Numbered from the stretch's first letter, positions 1-7,860 are shown. The stretch is 64,000 nt of DNA from an uncultured Kineothrix sp. (GCA_910588855.1 CAJUSR010000009.1:62001-126000), one strand, 5' to 3'. Notes: generated by a model from the sequence alone, not told the origin. Numbers and translations are program-made.

Positions 1-562
1 CTACAATGGAAATACCGTTGCTTTTGATATCTTCAAATTTCAGTTTTGCACATTCCTCAGCTCTTAACCCGAAATGATAAGATAGGGTAAGTGCTTTTTT
101 CAGATTTTGGTTATTTGTACTCTTTATAAGTATTTTAAAGTCATTTTGCAATAACATAACTTTCCTTATCTTTCCACCGCCATTTTTAGAACTTGCAGGA
201 ACAACCGCACAGCCATACTTAACATCACAATGATATTTTGTATTGACACATTTTTCTAATTTCCGAAGCATGGCACCATATTGATTTAAGGATAATTGGC
301 TACATATTTCTGTCTTTAAGTTCAAAAAACATTGTATATGCTCTGCTTGAATGTCGCTTACTTTATGTACTTCTGGATATACCTCTCGCATATAATTTGT
401 AAAATTAGCAGATAAATCTACCAGATTACTTCTTGATGAATAAGAATATATTTTATCGGTATTTTTGATACCGTTTGCTTTATCTGCATGTTTATCCATA
501 CTTTCTTTAAAACTGTTATTGATTGCCTGTAAAAACTGATATTTTAAATTTCTCCTTGCCAT
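1..562 (-). CDS. Tyrosine recombinase/integrase, C-terminus beyond the window edge
   Basis: An open frame runs from an ATG at 562 to the left edge, giving about 187 visible residues. The start is preceded by a strong ribosome binding site (AAGGGGGAA). The last visible part, around HFGLRAEECAKLKFEDI, matches the region of the first catalytic arginine in tyrosine recombinases; the N-terminal part is a basic, helical SAM-like core-binding region. The remaining catalytic residues (second Arg, His and Tyr) lie outside the window. The family carries out site-specific strand exchange in integration, excision or inversion. The class is fairly secure; whether this one is an island integrase or an invertase cannot be told from the fragment. 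Confidence 0.85.
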   Translation of the reverse strand, partial: MARRNLKYQFLQAINNSFKESMDKHADKANGIKNTDKIYSYSSRSNLVDLSANFTNYMREVYPEVHKVSDIQAEHIQCFLNLKTEICSQLSLNQYGAMLRKLEKCVNTKYHCDVKYGCAVVPASSKNGGGKIRKVMLLQNDFKILIKSTNNQNLKKALTLSYHFGLRAEECAKLKFEDIKSNGISIV

Positions 563-572
563 TTCCCCCTTT

Positions 573-680
573 TTGTATAATACCCACAACACCCATTATG
601 AAAAACAGACCGTCCTGTAAAGGATCAGTCTGTCTCTTTATGGGTGTTATACAATTTGAATTGCCTTGTATAACACTTTA
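573..680. repeat. Three copies of a TTGTATAAYAC motif upstream of the integrase
   Basis: Copies lie at 573-583 (forward), 644-654 (reverse) and 666-676 (forward). The second and third form a perfect 11-bp inverted repeat with an 11-bp gap. The first two continue into ACCCA and face each other. A further inverted pair, AACACCCAT/ATGGGTGTT, lies at 588-596 and 640-648. The arrangement could be recombinase binding sites, an attachment site, or an operator for the integrase gene that starts at 562. Confidence 0.6.
599..633 (-). terminator. Terminator-like hairpin in the integrase leader
   Basis: Read on the minus strand, an imperfect stem (ACAGACTGATCCT paired with AGGACGGTCTGT, 4-nt loop) is followed by five T residues. 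It sits just upstream of the integrase start. It may stop incoming transcription or act as an attenuator. Confidence 0.5.
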
Positions 681-901
681 TTCAATGAAGAAATAAAATG
701 GATTGGCAATTCATAAACCAGACTTCCCTGTTTATCAATTTACCCTTTCTATTGCAGTCACAAATATGTAACTGCCCTTTATATCTTGATGATATATTAT
801 ATTCTAAACGGAGAATAGAAATATCATTCAAAAAAATGTATGATTCCATATACAAATATGATATAATTAAGTTAACAAATTGGGATTTGTGGGAGGAGAA
901 T

Positions 902-1363
902 ATGAAAGCTGAAAGGTGTGTAAAGGAGTCTTTTGTTGTGATAGGAAAAGTGGGTTCAACTTTAGACGGAGAGGGTTTTATTCAAAGATTATGGGCTGAT
1001 GCAAATTCTCACTTTGGAGAAGTTCAACATTTGGCTAAGAAAGATGAGAATGGAAATATCAGTGGTATATGGGGTACTATGTCTGATTTCTCGCACTCAT
1101 TCAATCCGTGGGAAGATTTCAACAAAGGACTTTATCTTGCTGGGGTAGAGTGCAACGAGAATGCAGAAGCCCCCAACGGTTGGACAAAATGGATTATTCC
1201 TGGCTATGAATATATTTATATAGAATGTGAAAATGATTCTACCTTTTCAGAGGCAATAAAATATCTGGAAGATAATGCTATTCCATTAGTAGGAGCAGTC
1301 CACGATTTTACTTGTCCACAGACAGGGAAGAATTATATGTTTTTTCCAATTAGAAAGCTATAA
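902..1363 (+). CDS. GyrI-like / AraC effector-binding domain protein
   Basis: A 153-residue protein resembling the stand-alone GyrI-like (BmrR/Rob C-terminal) small-molecule binding fold. Visible features are the N-terminal strand FVVIGKVGST, a central GIWGTMSDF segment, the WTKWIIPGYEYIYIE strand-turn-strand typical of the family, and a C-terminal TGKNYMFFPI strand. The frame is open from 698, but the ATG at 902 has a good ribosome binding site (GGGAGGAG) and begins the domain, so it was chosen. Such proteins bind hydrophobic ligands or act as gyrase-inhibitor-like modulators. No partner gene is adjacent, so the ligand is unknown. Confidence 0.75.
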   Translation: MKAERCVKESFVVIGKVGSTLDGEGFIQRLWADANSHFGEVQHLAKKDENGNISGIWGTMSDFSHSFNPWEDFNKGLYLAGVECNENAEAPNGWTKWIIPGYEYIYIECENDSTFSEAIKYLEDNAIPLVGAVHDFTCPQTGKNYMFFPIRKL

Positions 1364-1397
1364 ATAAATTCGGATTTGTTGGATAAAAGCATAAATA

Positions 1398-1432
1398 AGA
1401 GGTTGTTAGAAAAAAACTGTCTAACAACCTCT
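1398..1432. terminator. Perfect 13-bp hairpin after the GyrI-like gene
   Basis: AGAGGTTGTTAGA at 1398-1410 is exactly complementary to 1420-1432, with a 9-nt A-rich loop. No long T tract follows, so termination is likely but not certain. Confidence 0.6.
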
Positions 1433-1681
1433 ATCACAATTATCTTTCATGAAAACTTGTAAACTGTTTGCTTTGCGAATTTTTTCTTTCAGAAAAAACA
1501 GACAGTTGACAAGCTGGTTACACTTGAATAGCTGGTGCGCGGAAAGTTCCCTTCTATGAGGGTTTGCGGTGTAGGGAAATTCGTTCAAGCCCTATCTTCC
1601 GCAGTGGTTAAAAATGTGGGAAACCTTGAGAGTTAAAGCAATAAGCTATCAAGGCACAAAATTTAATTTTTCATTTTTGCA
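1433..1681. other. Intergenic region, no gene recognised
   Basis: No supported ORF or known RNA was found. A short open stretch around 1530-1635 has no start or ribosome binding site and was not called. The segment probably is leftover accessory DNA between the GyrI-like gene and the toxin-antitoxin promoter. Confidence 0.4.
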
Positions 1682-1710
1682 TTGCTAATAGCTATACAAT
1701 AGCATATAAT
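1682..1710 (+). promoter_or_regulatory. Toxin-antitoxin promoter with embedded operator
   Basis: A -35 box TTGCTA (1682-1687) and a -10 box TATAAT (1705-1710) are separated by exactly 17 bp. Between them lies the inverted repeat GCTAT-ACA-ATAGC (1691-1703). The position fits autorepression by the RelB-like antitoxin encoded 33 bp downstream. Confidence 0.75.
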
Positions 1711-1742
1711 AATATCAAATCAAGAAGAAAGGCGGCATAATC

Positions 1743-2045
1743 ATGGCTACTAAAAGCGCAAATGTACTCGCACGTGTTGAACCAGAAGTAAAGGAACAGG
1801 CAGAATCCATCATGTCCAAACTCGGTTTACCTGCTTCTGTAGTTATCAATGCATTGTATAAACAGATTATCATGACTAAGAGCATCCCTTTTTCATTATC
1901 ACTGCCTAAAGAACCTGCTACCTTAGATTCTATGACCAAAGAAGAATTTGACTCCATTATGAAAACAGGACTGTCTCAAGCCAAATCCGACCAATCACGT
2001 CTTGTCGCTGATGTATTTGCCGATTTAAGACGGGAGTTGCAATAA
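1743..2045 (+). CDS. RelB/DinJ-family antitoxin
   Basis: A 100-residue protein. The N-terminus (ANVLARVEPEVKEQAESI) is a ribbon-helix-helix domain of the RelB/DinJ type, followed by SKLGLPASVVINALYKQI, the usual second helix of the fold. The C-terminal half should be the toxin-neutralising tail. An AAGAAAGG ribosome binding site precedes the ATG. Its stop codon overlaps the next start by one base, so the pair is translationally coupled. The upstream palindrome between the -35 and -10 boxes is a plausible operator for this protein and its toxin complex. Confidence 0.88.
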   Translation: MATKSANVLARVEPEVKEQAESIMSKLGLPASVVINALYKQIIMTKSIPFSLSLPKEPATLDSMTKEEFDSIMKTGLSQAKSDQSRLVADVFADLRRELQ

Positions 2046-2380
2046 TGGATAAAACTTACAATGTTAAAATAACGGCCCAGGCAGAAGAACAAATACAAGA
2101 AATCATATTCTATATAACCCATGAACTAAAGGCTCCTGAAGCTGCTCTCCATCTGTTAGACACATTAGAAAATTCTTTTGCATTACTCGCAGATTTTCCG
2201 CAACGTGTAGTTTTGGTTGACGAAGAACCGTGGCACACAAACGGAGTACATCGTTTATCAGCAAAAAATTTTCTCGTATATTTTTGGATAGATGAAGATA
2301 ATCTGAAAGTACATGTAATCGCTGTAATCTACGAAAAGCGTAATCAACTACGTCAATTATCACAAATAAATATGGAATAG
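2045..2380 (+). CDS. RelE/ParE-family toxin
   Basis: A 111-residue protein of the RelE/ParE superfamily, immediately downstream of and overlapping the RelB-like antitoxin. The N-terminal KITAQAEEQIQEIIFYI helix, the central segment around FPQRVVLVDE, the VHRLSAKNFLVYFWID strand pair and the VIAVIYEKRNQ C-terminal strand follow the family layout. Family members are either ribosome-dependent mRNA interferases (RelE) or gyrase poisons (ParE). The sequence alone does not settle which; the pairing with a RelB/DinJ antitoxin favours the YafQ/RelE side. Confidence 0.85.
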   Translation: MDKTYNVKITAQAEEQIQEIIFYITHELKAPEAALHLLDTLENSFALLADFPQRVVLVDEEPWHTNGVHRLSAKNFLVYFWIDEDNLKVHVIAVIYEKRNQLRQLSQINME

Positions 2381-2384
2381 TAAT

Positions 2385-3167
2385 TTAGCCCTTCCAAAAC
2401 CCCTCCATTGTTTTATTAAACTCCTGCGGCGCATCCATATTGACACAATGCCCTGCATTTTCAAAAAGAACTACCGTACAATCGGGTTCATTGCTTTTCC
2501 ATGCCTTTATTGCCTCTAATTCCATTGGAATATCAAATTTTCCGCATCCAATCAACAAAGGATAATTCCTTCGCCCGGTTTTATATTTGTTTACCATACT
2601 ATTAAGCGTTGCCAGAAACATAAATGACTTTTTGGGAAAGAGTATATTCATAGCAAAAAATTCATTTTGAGCCTGTGGAGTATATGCAGAAATTTTTTTG
2701 TTTGCTTTTGCAAACCATTTAACTGAAAACAGTGCTTTCAGCATCATCAGCTTCTGCTTCGCACTATTTTCATTTTTCATTTTTGCGTCAAAATTATTAA
2801 TGTCATATCCTCCAAAGCAAGCCAGCGAGCTTACTGCATATGGATAACGATTAGCAAAATCCTGTGCCAAAACTGCGCCCAACGAAACACCGACAATATG
2901 TATTTTATCAATATTTTCCGTTTTTAAGATGTCAAATACCCACTTTGCCATCTTATCTATCATATCACCTTTTTGAGTATCCGTTGACTGCCCGTGGCCA
3001 ATGATGTCAATAGCCAGAATATTATATTTATCCTCAAAATACTCAAACTGTGCTTTGAACATATTGTGATTGACAAAAGCAGCGTGGATAAAAAGTACCC
3101 ATTCGGCTTGTCCGGCCCTGCTTACAAAATATGTAATTGGTGAATTGGCTAACTTTATTGGCTTCAT
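2385..3167 (-). CDS. Alpha/beta-fold hydrolase
   Basis: A 260-residue single-domain alpha/beta hydrolase. The oxyanion-side motif is VLFIHAAF (about residues 24-31), the nucleophile elbow is GVSLGA with its serine near residue 95, a late acidic residue lies in CGKFDIP, and the catalytic histidine is in ENAGHCVNMD near the C-terminus. The length and order of motifs are normal for the family of esterases, peptidases and haloperoxidases. The gene starts in a TAATG overlap with the stop of the small upstream gene, so the two are coupled. The substrate is not predictable. Confidence 0.85.
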   Translation of the reverse strand: MKPIKLANSPITYFVSRAGQAEWVLFIHAAFVNHNMFKAQFEYFEDKYNILAIDIIGHGQSTDTQKGDMIDKMAKWVFDILKTENIDKIHIVGVSLGAVLAQDFANRYPYAVSSLACFGGYDINNFDAKMKNENSAKQKLMMLKALFSVKWFAKANKKISAYTPQAQNEFFAMNILFPKKSFMFLATLNSMVNKYKTGRRNYPLLIGCGKFDIPMELEAIKAWKSNEPDCTVVLFENAGHCVNMDAPQEFNKTMEGFWKG

Positions 3168-3319
3168 TATTTTTCACAAAATAAATCAATTAACTGCTGT
3201 TCCTCAATCATCCCTATTTCTTCTCCACGGACATCCAGATAAAATGCTTTTATTTCACTGGCGAGCTGCTTCTTTTGCTTATCGTTCAACCGGATTACTT
3301 CATTTAGCTTTTTTCTCAT
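3167..3319 (-). CDS. Small DUF2164-like protein
   Basis: A 50-residue protein that starts at 3319 after a clear GGAGGAA ribosome binding site and ends by overlapping the hydrolase start (TAATG). The sequence IRLNDKQKKQLASEIKAFYL followed by DVRGEEIG and LIDLFCEK resembles the N-terminal part of DUF2164 proteins. Those are usually longer and continue with a further helix. It is therefore either a short family member or one truncated by the downstream gene. Function unknown. Confidence 0.6.
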   Translation of the reverse strand: MRKKLNEVIRLNDKQKKQLASEIKAFYLDVRGEEIGMIEEQQLIDLFCEK

Positions 3320-3383
3320 ATTATGGTTCCTCCGAAATCCTAATTTACCAATTTAGCCAAAACCTTTCCTTTCTTTTGCGCAT

Positions 3384-3818
3384 TTAATTCCAACGCCTGA
3401 AGACTACAACCTCAGCATCCGAACCATAGCAGCCATATTCTGCTACCATAAGGTATTTTTCATCCGCCACAACCCCATAACATCTATCGCTATTTTTTTT
3501 GTGCAATTGGTTCCCTAAATAAATCTTGTTATCATCCCAAAACCTCACTTTTTGCCCGCCCGGCAAAGAATATTCAATATTGATAAAAGAACCTTTCAGG
3601 GCATTCAGGCACGTCACCTTCTCCATATCCCGGATATGAAGCCCATTGAACGCCTCAATCAGATTCTCTTTTAATTTCCTCAATGCATCCTCCCCCTTTT
3701 GGCAACATAGGGCAACAATACATTCTGCCCCAAAAGGCTGGCCTTTTGTTTCCGAACAGCCAGCGCAATTGTCCTTTAATTCGCATTCCCCGCAATCAAT
3801 CCCGCAAATAGATTCCAT
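3384..3818 (-). CDS. DUF3795 domain-containing protein
   Basis: A 144-residue protein whose N-terminus is cysteine-rich (CGIDCGECELKDNCAGC), with further cysteines around residues 36-39 and 66. This is typical of the DUF3795 family and suggests metal or cluster binding. The start at 3818 was chosen over an upstream in-frame ATG because it is preceded by AAAGGAGG. It reads in the same direction as the DUF2164-like and hydrolase genes and may be their operon leader. Molecular function is unknown for the family. Confidence 0.75.
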   Translation of the reverse strand: MESICGIDCGECELKDNCAGCSETKGQPFGAECIVALCCQKGEDALRKLKENLIEAFNGLHIRDMEKVTCLNALKGSFINIEYSLPGGQKVRFWDDNKIYLGNQLHKKNSDRCYGVVADEKYLMVAEYGCYGSDAEVVVFRRWN

Positions 3819-4187
3819 CCCTTTTCCTCCTTTACATTTCACCCAAACCGCCAATACCTTTTTTAACTGTTGCTTTTATCTAATTCCCGGCACTAACACT
3901 TATTGATTCATTTCCTCTGTTACCCTATAATTAAAAATAAGGATTTTTATCAATTATACAACATATGGCAGAAATTACAATTACTTTGTCATAATAAAAA
4001 TTGGCAGAAAATGAAACCAAGAGCAAAAATATATACCTCTAATTATCCCCCTAGCATACTTCCCCTTTTGATTTATCGGGGATAGCATCACTTTTAGCGC
4101 AACCTCTTGGAAGCAGAGAAAAGCGGTCTTTGGGATTGCTTTATTTCATCACAATTATATCACAATGAGGAACCGGGCAGATGACTG
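3819..4187. other. Intergenic region without a supported gene
   Basis: The only structure seen is a weak inverted pair TATCCCC/GGGGATA at 4044-4050 and 4078-4084. A possible short ORF (4160-4297, minus) overlaps a terminator and was not accepted. Confidence 0.4.
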
Positions 4188-4215
4188 AAAAGGAGTTGAC
4201 CCAACGTCCAACTCC
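4188..4215 (-). terminator. Rho-independent terminator of the decayed sigma-factor locus
   Basis: On the minus strand GGAGTTG and CAACTCC form a 7-bp stem with a 10-nt loop followed by TTTT. It lies downstream of the sigma-factor remnant and marks the end of that former transcription unit. Confidence 0.65.
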
Positions 4216-4342
4216 CCAGAGTTACAAATCTCCCCTTATTCGCTTTCACAACACTTTGATGTAGTTTTCCTTCTACGCACAGTGCGCAAGTTTTCATATC
4301 AAATCCTCTTTCCCGGGTTTCATTTCTTTTCCTATTAGCTTC

Positions 4343-4486
4343 CTAATATCTGCTATTGAAACCTCGATACAGCCTCATTTTTACCGTACCTTGCGAAAGC
4401 TTTAAAATCCGGCAGATTTCTCTGGCAGAAAACCTTTCCACATAGAACAGGACAAAAGGAATCGGCTCTTGTCTGAAAAGGTCGTC
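4343..4486 (-). pseudogene. Remnant of an ECF RNA polymerase sigma factor (region 4)
   Basis: One minus-strand frame encodes about 45 residues that read like the sigma-4 domain of an ECF sigma factor: IPFVLFYVERFSAREI followed by LKLSQGTVKMRLYRG, i.e. the helix-turn-helix with its recognition helix. The frame is closed by stops on both sides, with no sigma-2 domain and no start codon. It therefore is a 3' fragment, not a gene. A terminator at 4188-4215 lies further downstream. The assignment rests on the very characteristic GTVKxRLYR motif. Confidence 0.65.
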
Positions 4487-4560
4487 TCATCTTACTGTAT
4501 ACAGATGCCGAACAAACAGAAAAAGCCACAAAAACTGGCAAATCCCTTCGTCTTAAAATA

Positions 4561-4625
4561 TGATTCGGGTGTCAAAAGGTCTGTTGGGCAGTGCCATCCG
4601 GCAGACCTTGTGCCGCCCGAATCCA
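4561..4625. repeat. Short copy of palindromic repeat family A
   Basis: A 65-bp imperfect palindrome starts with GATTCGGGTGTCAAAAGGTC and ends with GCCCGAATCC. Its terminal sequence matches the ends of the 237-bp hairpin element at 30015-30251. It looks like an internally deleted derivative of that element. Confidence 0.7.
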
Positions 4626-4758
4626 AACACATAAAAAATTCTTAATTTTTCCCTTTTCTATTGTACTTCCAGCATCTTCCTGATATAATGTAACTAATTA
4701 TAGGAAATTGTTTATAGGCACGGATGCCGCCCAAACTATATCAAAGGAGTGAGATTAC

Positions 4759-5556
4759 ATGAGTTACAACATCAACATGCATTTAAAAAATGACTATTCT
4801 TTCCTGTTCTCCGGTATGAGTACGAGTTCCGGTGGAAGCCTTGGCAACCTGAATTTCCTTTCGGATTACCAAAGCATCAAGAACGGAAGCTATGGAAAGC
4901 TTTTAAAAGCATACTACAAGAAAGTAGGAAATGAAAACACTTCTACTTCTTCCACAGAAAAAGAAGACAATTCCTCCAAGCTTTCTACCTCGCTTTCCAA
5001 AGATTCGGCTAAGACATTGTCCGAAATCAACAAAGCTGCGGGGAAAGTCAAAGAATCGGCAGATGCTTTGACCAGCACAGGAAAAGAATCCGTATTTAAC
5101 GGAAAAGAAGTCACTACTGAAAACGAAGACGGTACTACCACTACTTCTACACAATATGATATGGATGCCATCTACAATGCAGTATCAGGTTTTGTAAAAG
5201 ACTACAATTCTTTAGTTGACTCAGTCAACAAATCTGATTCGGCTAATGTCTTGAAAGCAGGCAAAAATATGACAAATATTACCAGCCTCTATTCTAAGAC
5301 GTTAGAAAAAGTTGGCATTACGATAGGCGAGGACAACAAACTTTCCATAGACGAAGATAAGTTTAAGTCCGCTGATGTTTCCAGAATCAAATCGCTCTTT
5401 AACGATTCTCCTTCTTTTGCAAAGAGCATTGCATCACAAGCTTCTTTCGTTGACTATGCTGCAAACCGCGAATCGCTGAAAGCAAATACTTACAACAAGA
5501 CAGGCGCTTATAGCAATAATTATTCTATGGGTGACATTTTCAACAGTATGTTCTAA
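4759..5556 (+). CDS. Orphan FliD-like (flagellar hook-associated 2-like) protein
   Basis: A 265-residue, Ser/Thr/Lys-rich protein without signal peptide or membrane segment. The C-terminal half (AIYNAVSGFVKDYNSLVDSV, then LEKVGITIGEDNKLSIDEDKF and VSRIKSLFND) resembles the D0/D1 helical part of the flagellar cap protein FliD. It is much shorter than FliD, and no flagellar gene is nearby. The gene is alone, starts after AAAGGAGTG and is followed by a terminator at 5588. The structural resemblance is inferred from motif pattern; function is unknown. Confidence 0.55.
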   Translation: MSYNINMHLKNDYSFLFSGMSTSSGGSLGNLNFLSDYQSIKNGSYGKLLKAYYKKVGNENTSTSSTEKEDNSSKLSTSLSKDSAKTLSEINKAAGKVKESADALTSTGKESVFNGKEVTTENEDGTTTTSTQYDMDAIYNAVSGFVKDYNSLVDSVNKSDSANVLKAGKNMTNITSLYSKTLEKVGITIGEDNKLSIDEDKFKSADVSRIKSLFNDSPSFAKSIASQASFVDYAANRESLKANTYNKTGAYSNNYSMGDIFNSMF

Positions 5557-5587
5557 TATTCCACTGTCCTATGATTGTACTCAGAAT

Positions 5588-5616
5588 GAACCGGCGGATA
5601 TCTGCCGGTTCCTTTT
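5588..5616 (+). terminator. Rho-independent terminator of the FliD-like gene
   Basis: GAACCGGC (5588-5595) pairs with GCCGGTTC (5604-5611) around an 8-nt loop and is followed by CTTTT. Confidence 0.85.
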
Positions 5617-5677
5617 ATGAAATATTTGAATATGGGAAAGTAAAAAATAAAAAGATGAAAAATTTTGCAATTTAGCG

Positions 5678-5706
5678 TTGACAAAACAAGAAAAAGCATA
5701 TAAAAT
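5678..5706 (+). promoter_or_regulatory. Sigma-A promoter of tRNA-Leu
   Basis: A consensus -35 TTGACA (5678-5683) lies 17 bp from a -10 TAAAAT (5701-5706). The tRNA begins 11 bp after the -10 box. Confidence 0.8.
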
Positions 5707-5717
5707 ATTCATTGCGT

Positions 5718-5801
5718 GCAGGAATGGCGGAATTGGCAGACGCGCACGGTTCAGGTCCGTGTGATAGCAATATCATGAGGGTTCGACTCCCTTTTCCTGC
5801 A
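5718..5801 (+). tRNA. tRNA-Leu (anticodon CAG)
   Basis: The acceptor stem GCAGGAA (5718-5724) pairs with TTCCTGC (5794-5800), followed by discriminator A. The anticodon stem CACGG/CCGTG encloses the 7-nt loop TTCAGGT, giving CAG. A long class II variable arm follows, then the T-loop GGTTCGACTCC. The CCA end is not encoded. A strong promoter and a terminator bracket it, so it is a single-gene transcription unit. A minus-strand accessory pair (6124-7643) lies beyond its 3' end, but no duplicated tRNA end was found. Confidence 0.97.
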
Positions 5802-5813
5802 CTAAAATGAAAG

Positions 5814-5863
5814 CCCAGCATTTGCAACGGATAGTTAAGAATCCTTGCAGATGCTGGGTTTTC
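5814..5863 (+). terminator. Terminator after tRNA-Leu
   Basis: A long stem, CCCAGCATTTGCAA against TTGCAGATGCTGGG (one mismatch), is followed by TTTTCT. Confidence 0.85.
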
Positions 5864-6123
5864 TATCACATCCGTGCATTTTTGTATATCTGCAATTTCT
5901 AGTCAACCACATTCTAAAACCTATTTTTTCAGTCCGGGGATTATCCGTTGGTCTATCCATTTTTTTCTTTTCTACGTTTCATCACCCCTTTATTTTTACC
6001 ATTTTATCAAATAAATAATATCTTCTTTGTGTAGTGGCAGTCGACCAGAGATAAAGAGACTATCATATAAAAAGAGGACTGTTTCATTTTCTGTATTGAC
6101 TGACTATCTTCCAAATACCCTTT

Positions 6124-6300
6124 TTATCTTTCTATTTTTCTAAATCCTACAAATTCCATTACACCAATATCTCCATTTGGGCAAAAATGTCTATTTTCAT
6201 TTCTTTCCTTCAGCGATTCTATATCTGCAATTATGTCACTTACGTATGCCTTCTTAATCCTTTCTCCACACATTTTACATTTATAAATTTCAACAAACAT
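6124..6300 (-). CDS. Small zinc-finger-like protein downstream of the HEPN gene
   Basis: A 58-residue ORF with a near-perfect ribosome binding site (TAGGAGGT) seven bases before the ATG at 6300. The N-terminus carries CKMCGE and a second potential metal pair, HFC, near residues 38-40, suggesting a small zinc ribbon. It starts 35 bp after the stop of the HEPN-like gene in the same direction, so the two probably form a bicistronic unit. It is not a family I recognise. By position it could be an antitoxin, a partner or a regulator of the upstream protein. Confidence 0.7.
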   Translation of the reverse strand: MFVEIYKCKMCGERIKKAYVSDIIADIESLKERNENRHFCPNGDIGVMEFVGFRKIER

Positions 6301-6335
6301 ACTTTTACCTCCTACATAATAAAAAATGTTGTCGA

Positions 6336-7643
6336 TTAGCCATCAACAACAGCTTTTGTATTCCCATTACATTCTATTTCCTCTTTTTCTTCAACCTTCA
6401 TTTCCGGAAAACGCCTCATATATTCCTCACATGTCCTTAGCTTCATAAACAAAGGCCATTCCTTTAATTCAGCTTCTCCTATGTCCGTTTGACTGTCATA
6501 AAATTCAAAAAACCTTTCATAATCTTCACCTAAAGCAAGTACACCTAAAATATATTTAGGTTGATATGCAGATATATCTAACTTTTCCACTTCATCCTTG
6601 ACTTTATCATATTCCCCTAACCATTTATAACACTGCCAATTATTTATTTTACATAATATTCTATCCGCATCTAAAAGTTTCTGACTCTTTAAACATATTT
6701 CATAAAAATATTGTGCCATTTTCCATCTATGCATTTCTAAATATTCTTCATATATTATCCCTAAAATATTGCTTATATCGTCTTGATTGTCTCCACATTC
6801 TTTTAGCCACGTTTCGAGAACAAGAGACATCCCTACATATTCTATTATATCTATTGCATTATCTATATACTCCCTATCAATATTTAATCTATCCCCTACA
6901 GAATCTTTTTTCATACCATTAACGAGTTTAATATATATATTATTAACAATACCATTATTATGTACATATAAATTTCTTCTAGCAATTATTTCTTGTATAA
7001 CTTCAAATTCATCTTCCCATGCTTTTAAATTAAGCTTTAAATTTTTTTGAAAGTATTTTTTCCAATCTAGTAATGATTCATACATTTTATTTGTTACTTC
7101 TTGATCAATCAGAATATTTTTTATCTCTTCAATATCATTCATTTCTGCTAAAATTTTATAAGAAACAGATTTTTCATCTAAAGATATGCGCTGCGGATAT
7201 TTTATAAAGCTTTCTCTCATAACTCCTGCAATAAGGTTTTCAAAATAAGTAACTAACAACAGCAATGAACCTCTATATAGAATCTCCTTCTGTTTTTCAA
7301 TAGCTTCTAATTTCTGATATTCCTCTTTAACACCTTTTGGTAAATACCTATGAAAATATACATTATTACCATCACTCTCAATTTCTTGGACTACTCTTTC
7401 AATTTCTTTAATATAACCGACTATTTCTTCAGGCATATCTTCCATCGGCGATGGACTTTCTAATAAGTTAATTCCCCGTTGTTGAGCCTTTGCAACATAG
7501 TAAATCATAGACGCAAGGACAGAATCCTTGTTACCAACTAGCTCCCTATGCCAAGGCCTATCCATAGTTTGATCCACACTGCTTATATAAAATCTAATTG
7601 CTCTTATATTATTTAAAAAACTATTGATTATATCATTATACAT
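6336..7643 (-). CDS. Putative HEPN-domain protein (possible defence or toxin RNase)
   Basis: A 435-residue protein of no named family that I recognise. A helical segment LLLLVTYFENLIAGVM (about 127-142) and, 80 residues later, ARRNLYVHNN with the R-x4-H arrangement (R223, H228) resemble the two signature helices of HEPN domains. In many members, conserved Arg and His form a metal-independent RNase site. The C-terminal part (about 290-400) is a series of helices reminiscent of TPR-like repeats. The gene is strongly AT-rich compared with the core genome, starts after GGGGATTAG and is followed by a small zinc-finger-like gene. Domain assignment is inference from motif pattern. Confidence 0.6.
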   Translation of the reverse strand: MYNDIINSFLNNIRAIRFYISSVDQTMDRPWHRELVGNKDSVLASMIYYVAKAQQRGINLLESPSPMEDMPEEIVGYIKEIERVVQEIESDGNNVYFHRYLPKGVKEEYQKLEAIEKQKEILYRGSLLLLVTYFENLIAGVMRESFIKYPQRISLDEKSVSYKILAEMNDIEEIKNILIDQEVTNKMYESLLDWKKYFQKNLKLNLKAWEDEFEVIQEIIARRNLYVHNNGIVNNIYIKLVNGMKKDSVGDRLNIDREYIDNAIDIIEYVGMSLVLETWLKECGDNQDDISNILGIIYEEYLEMHRWKMAQYFYEICLKSQKLLDADRILCKINNWQCYKWLGEYDKVKDEVEKLDISAYQPKYILGVLALGEDYERFFEFYDSQTDIGEAELKEWPLFMKLRTCEEYMRRFPEMKVEEKEEIECNGNTKAVVDG

Positions 7644-7860
7644 TTTCTAATCCCCTTTGTTCATGATATTTTAATGCTACTATAAAATTATCCTATTATC
7701 AATATTAAATTTAACACCCCTTAAATATAACTCCCCGTTCCATAATTTTTCCACTTGTTTCCAATATGGAAGCATAGTATAATATAAAACAAATAACAAC
7801 TGCTAAATTTCATTGGGCAAACATCCAAATTAAATATACTATAAAAACCGGAGGCATACT

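Noticed and set aside
1440..1640. Group II intron or mobile-element end before the toxin-antitoxin genes
   Set aside because: A GTGCG-like start was noticed, but no domain V, reverse transcriptase or boundary could be identified.
4160..4297. A 45-codon minus-strand ORF starting MKTCALCVEG, considered as a possible anti-sigma start
   Set aside because: It runs through a rho-independent terminator, has a weak ribosome binding site and matches no family I know.
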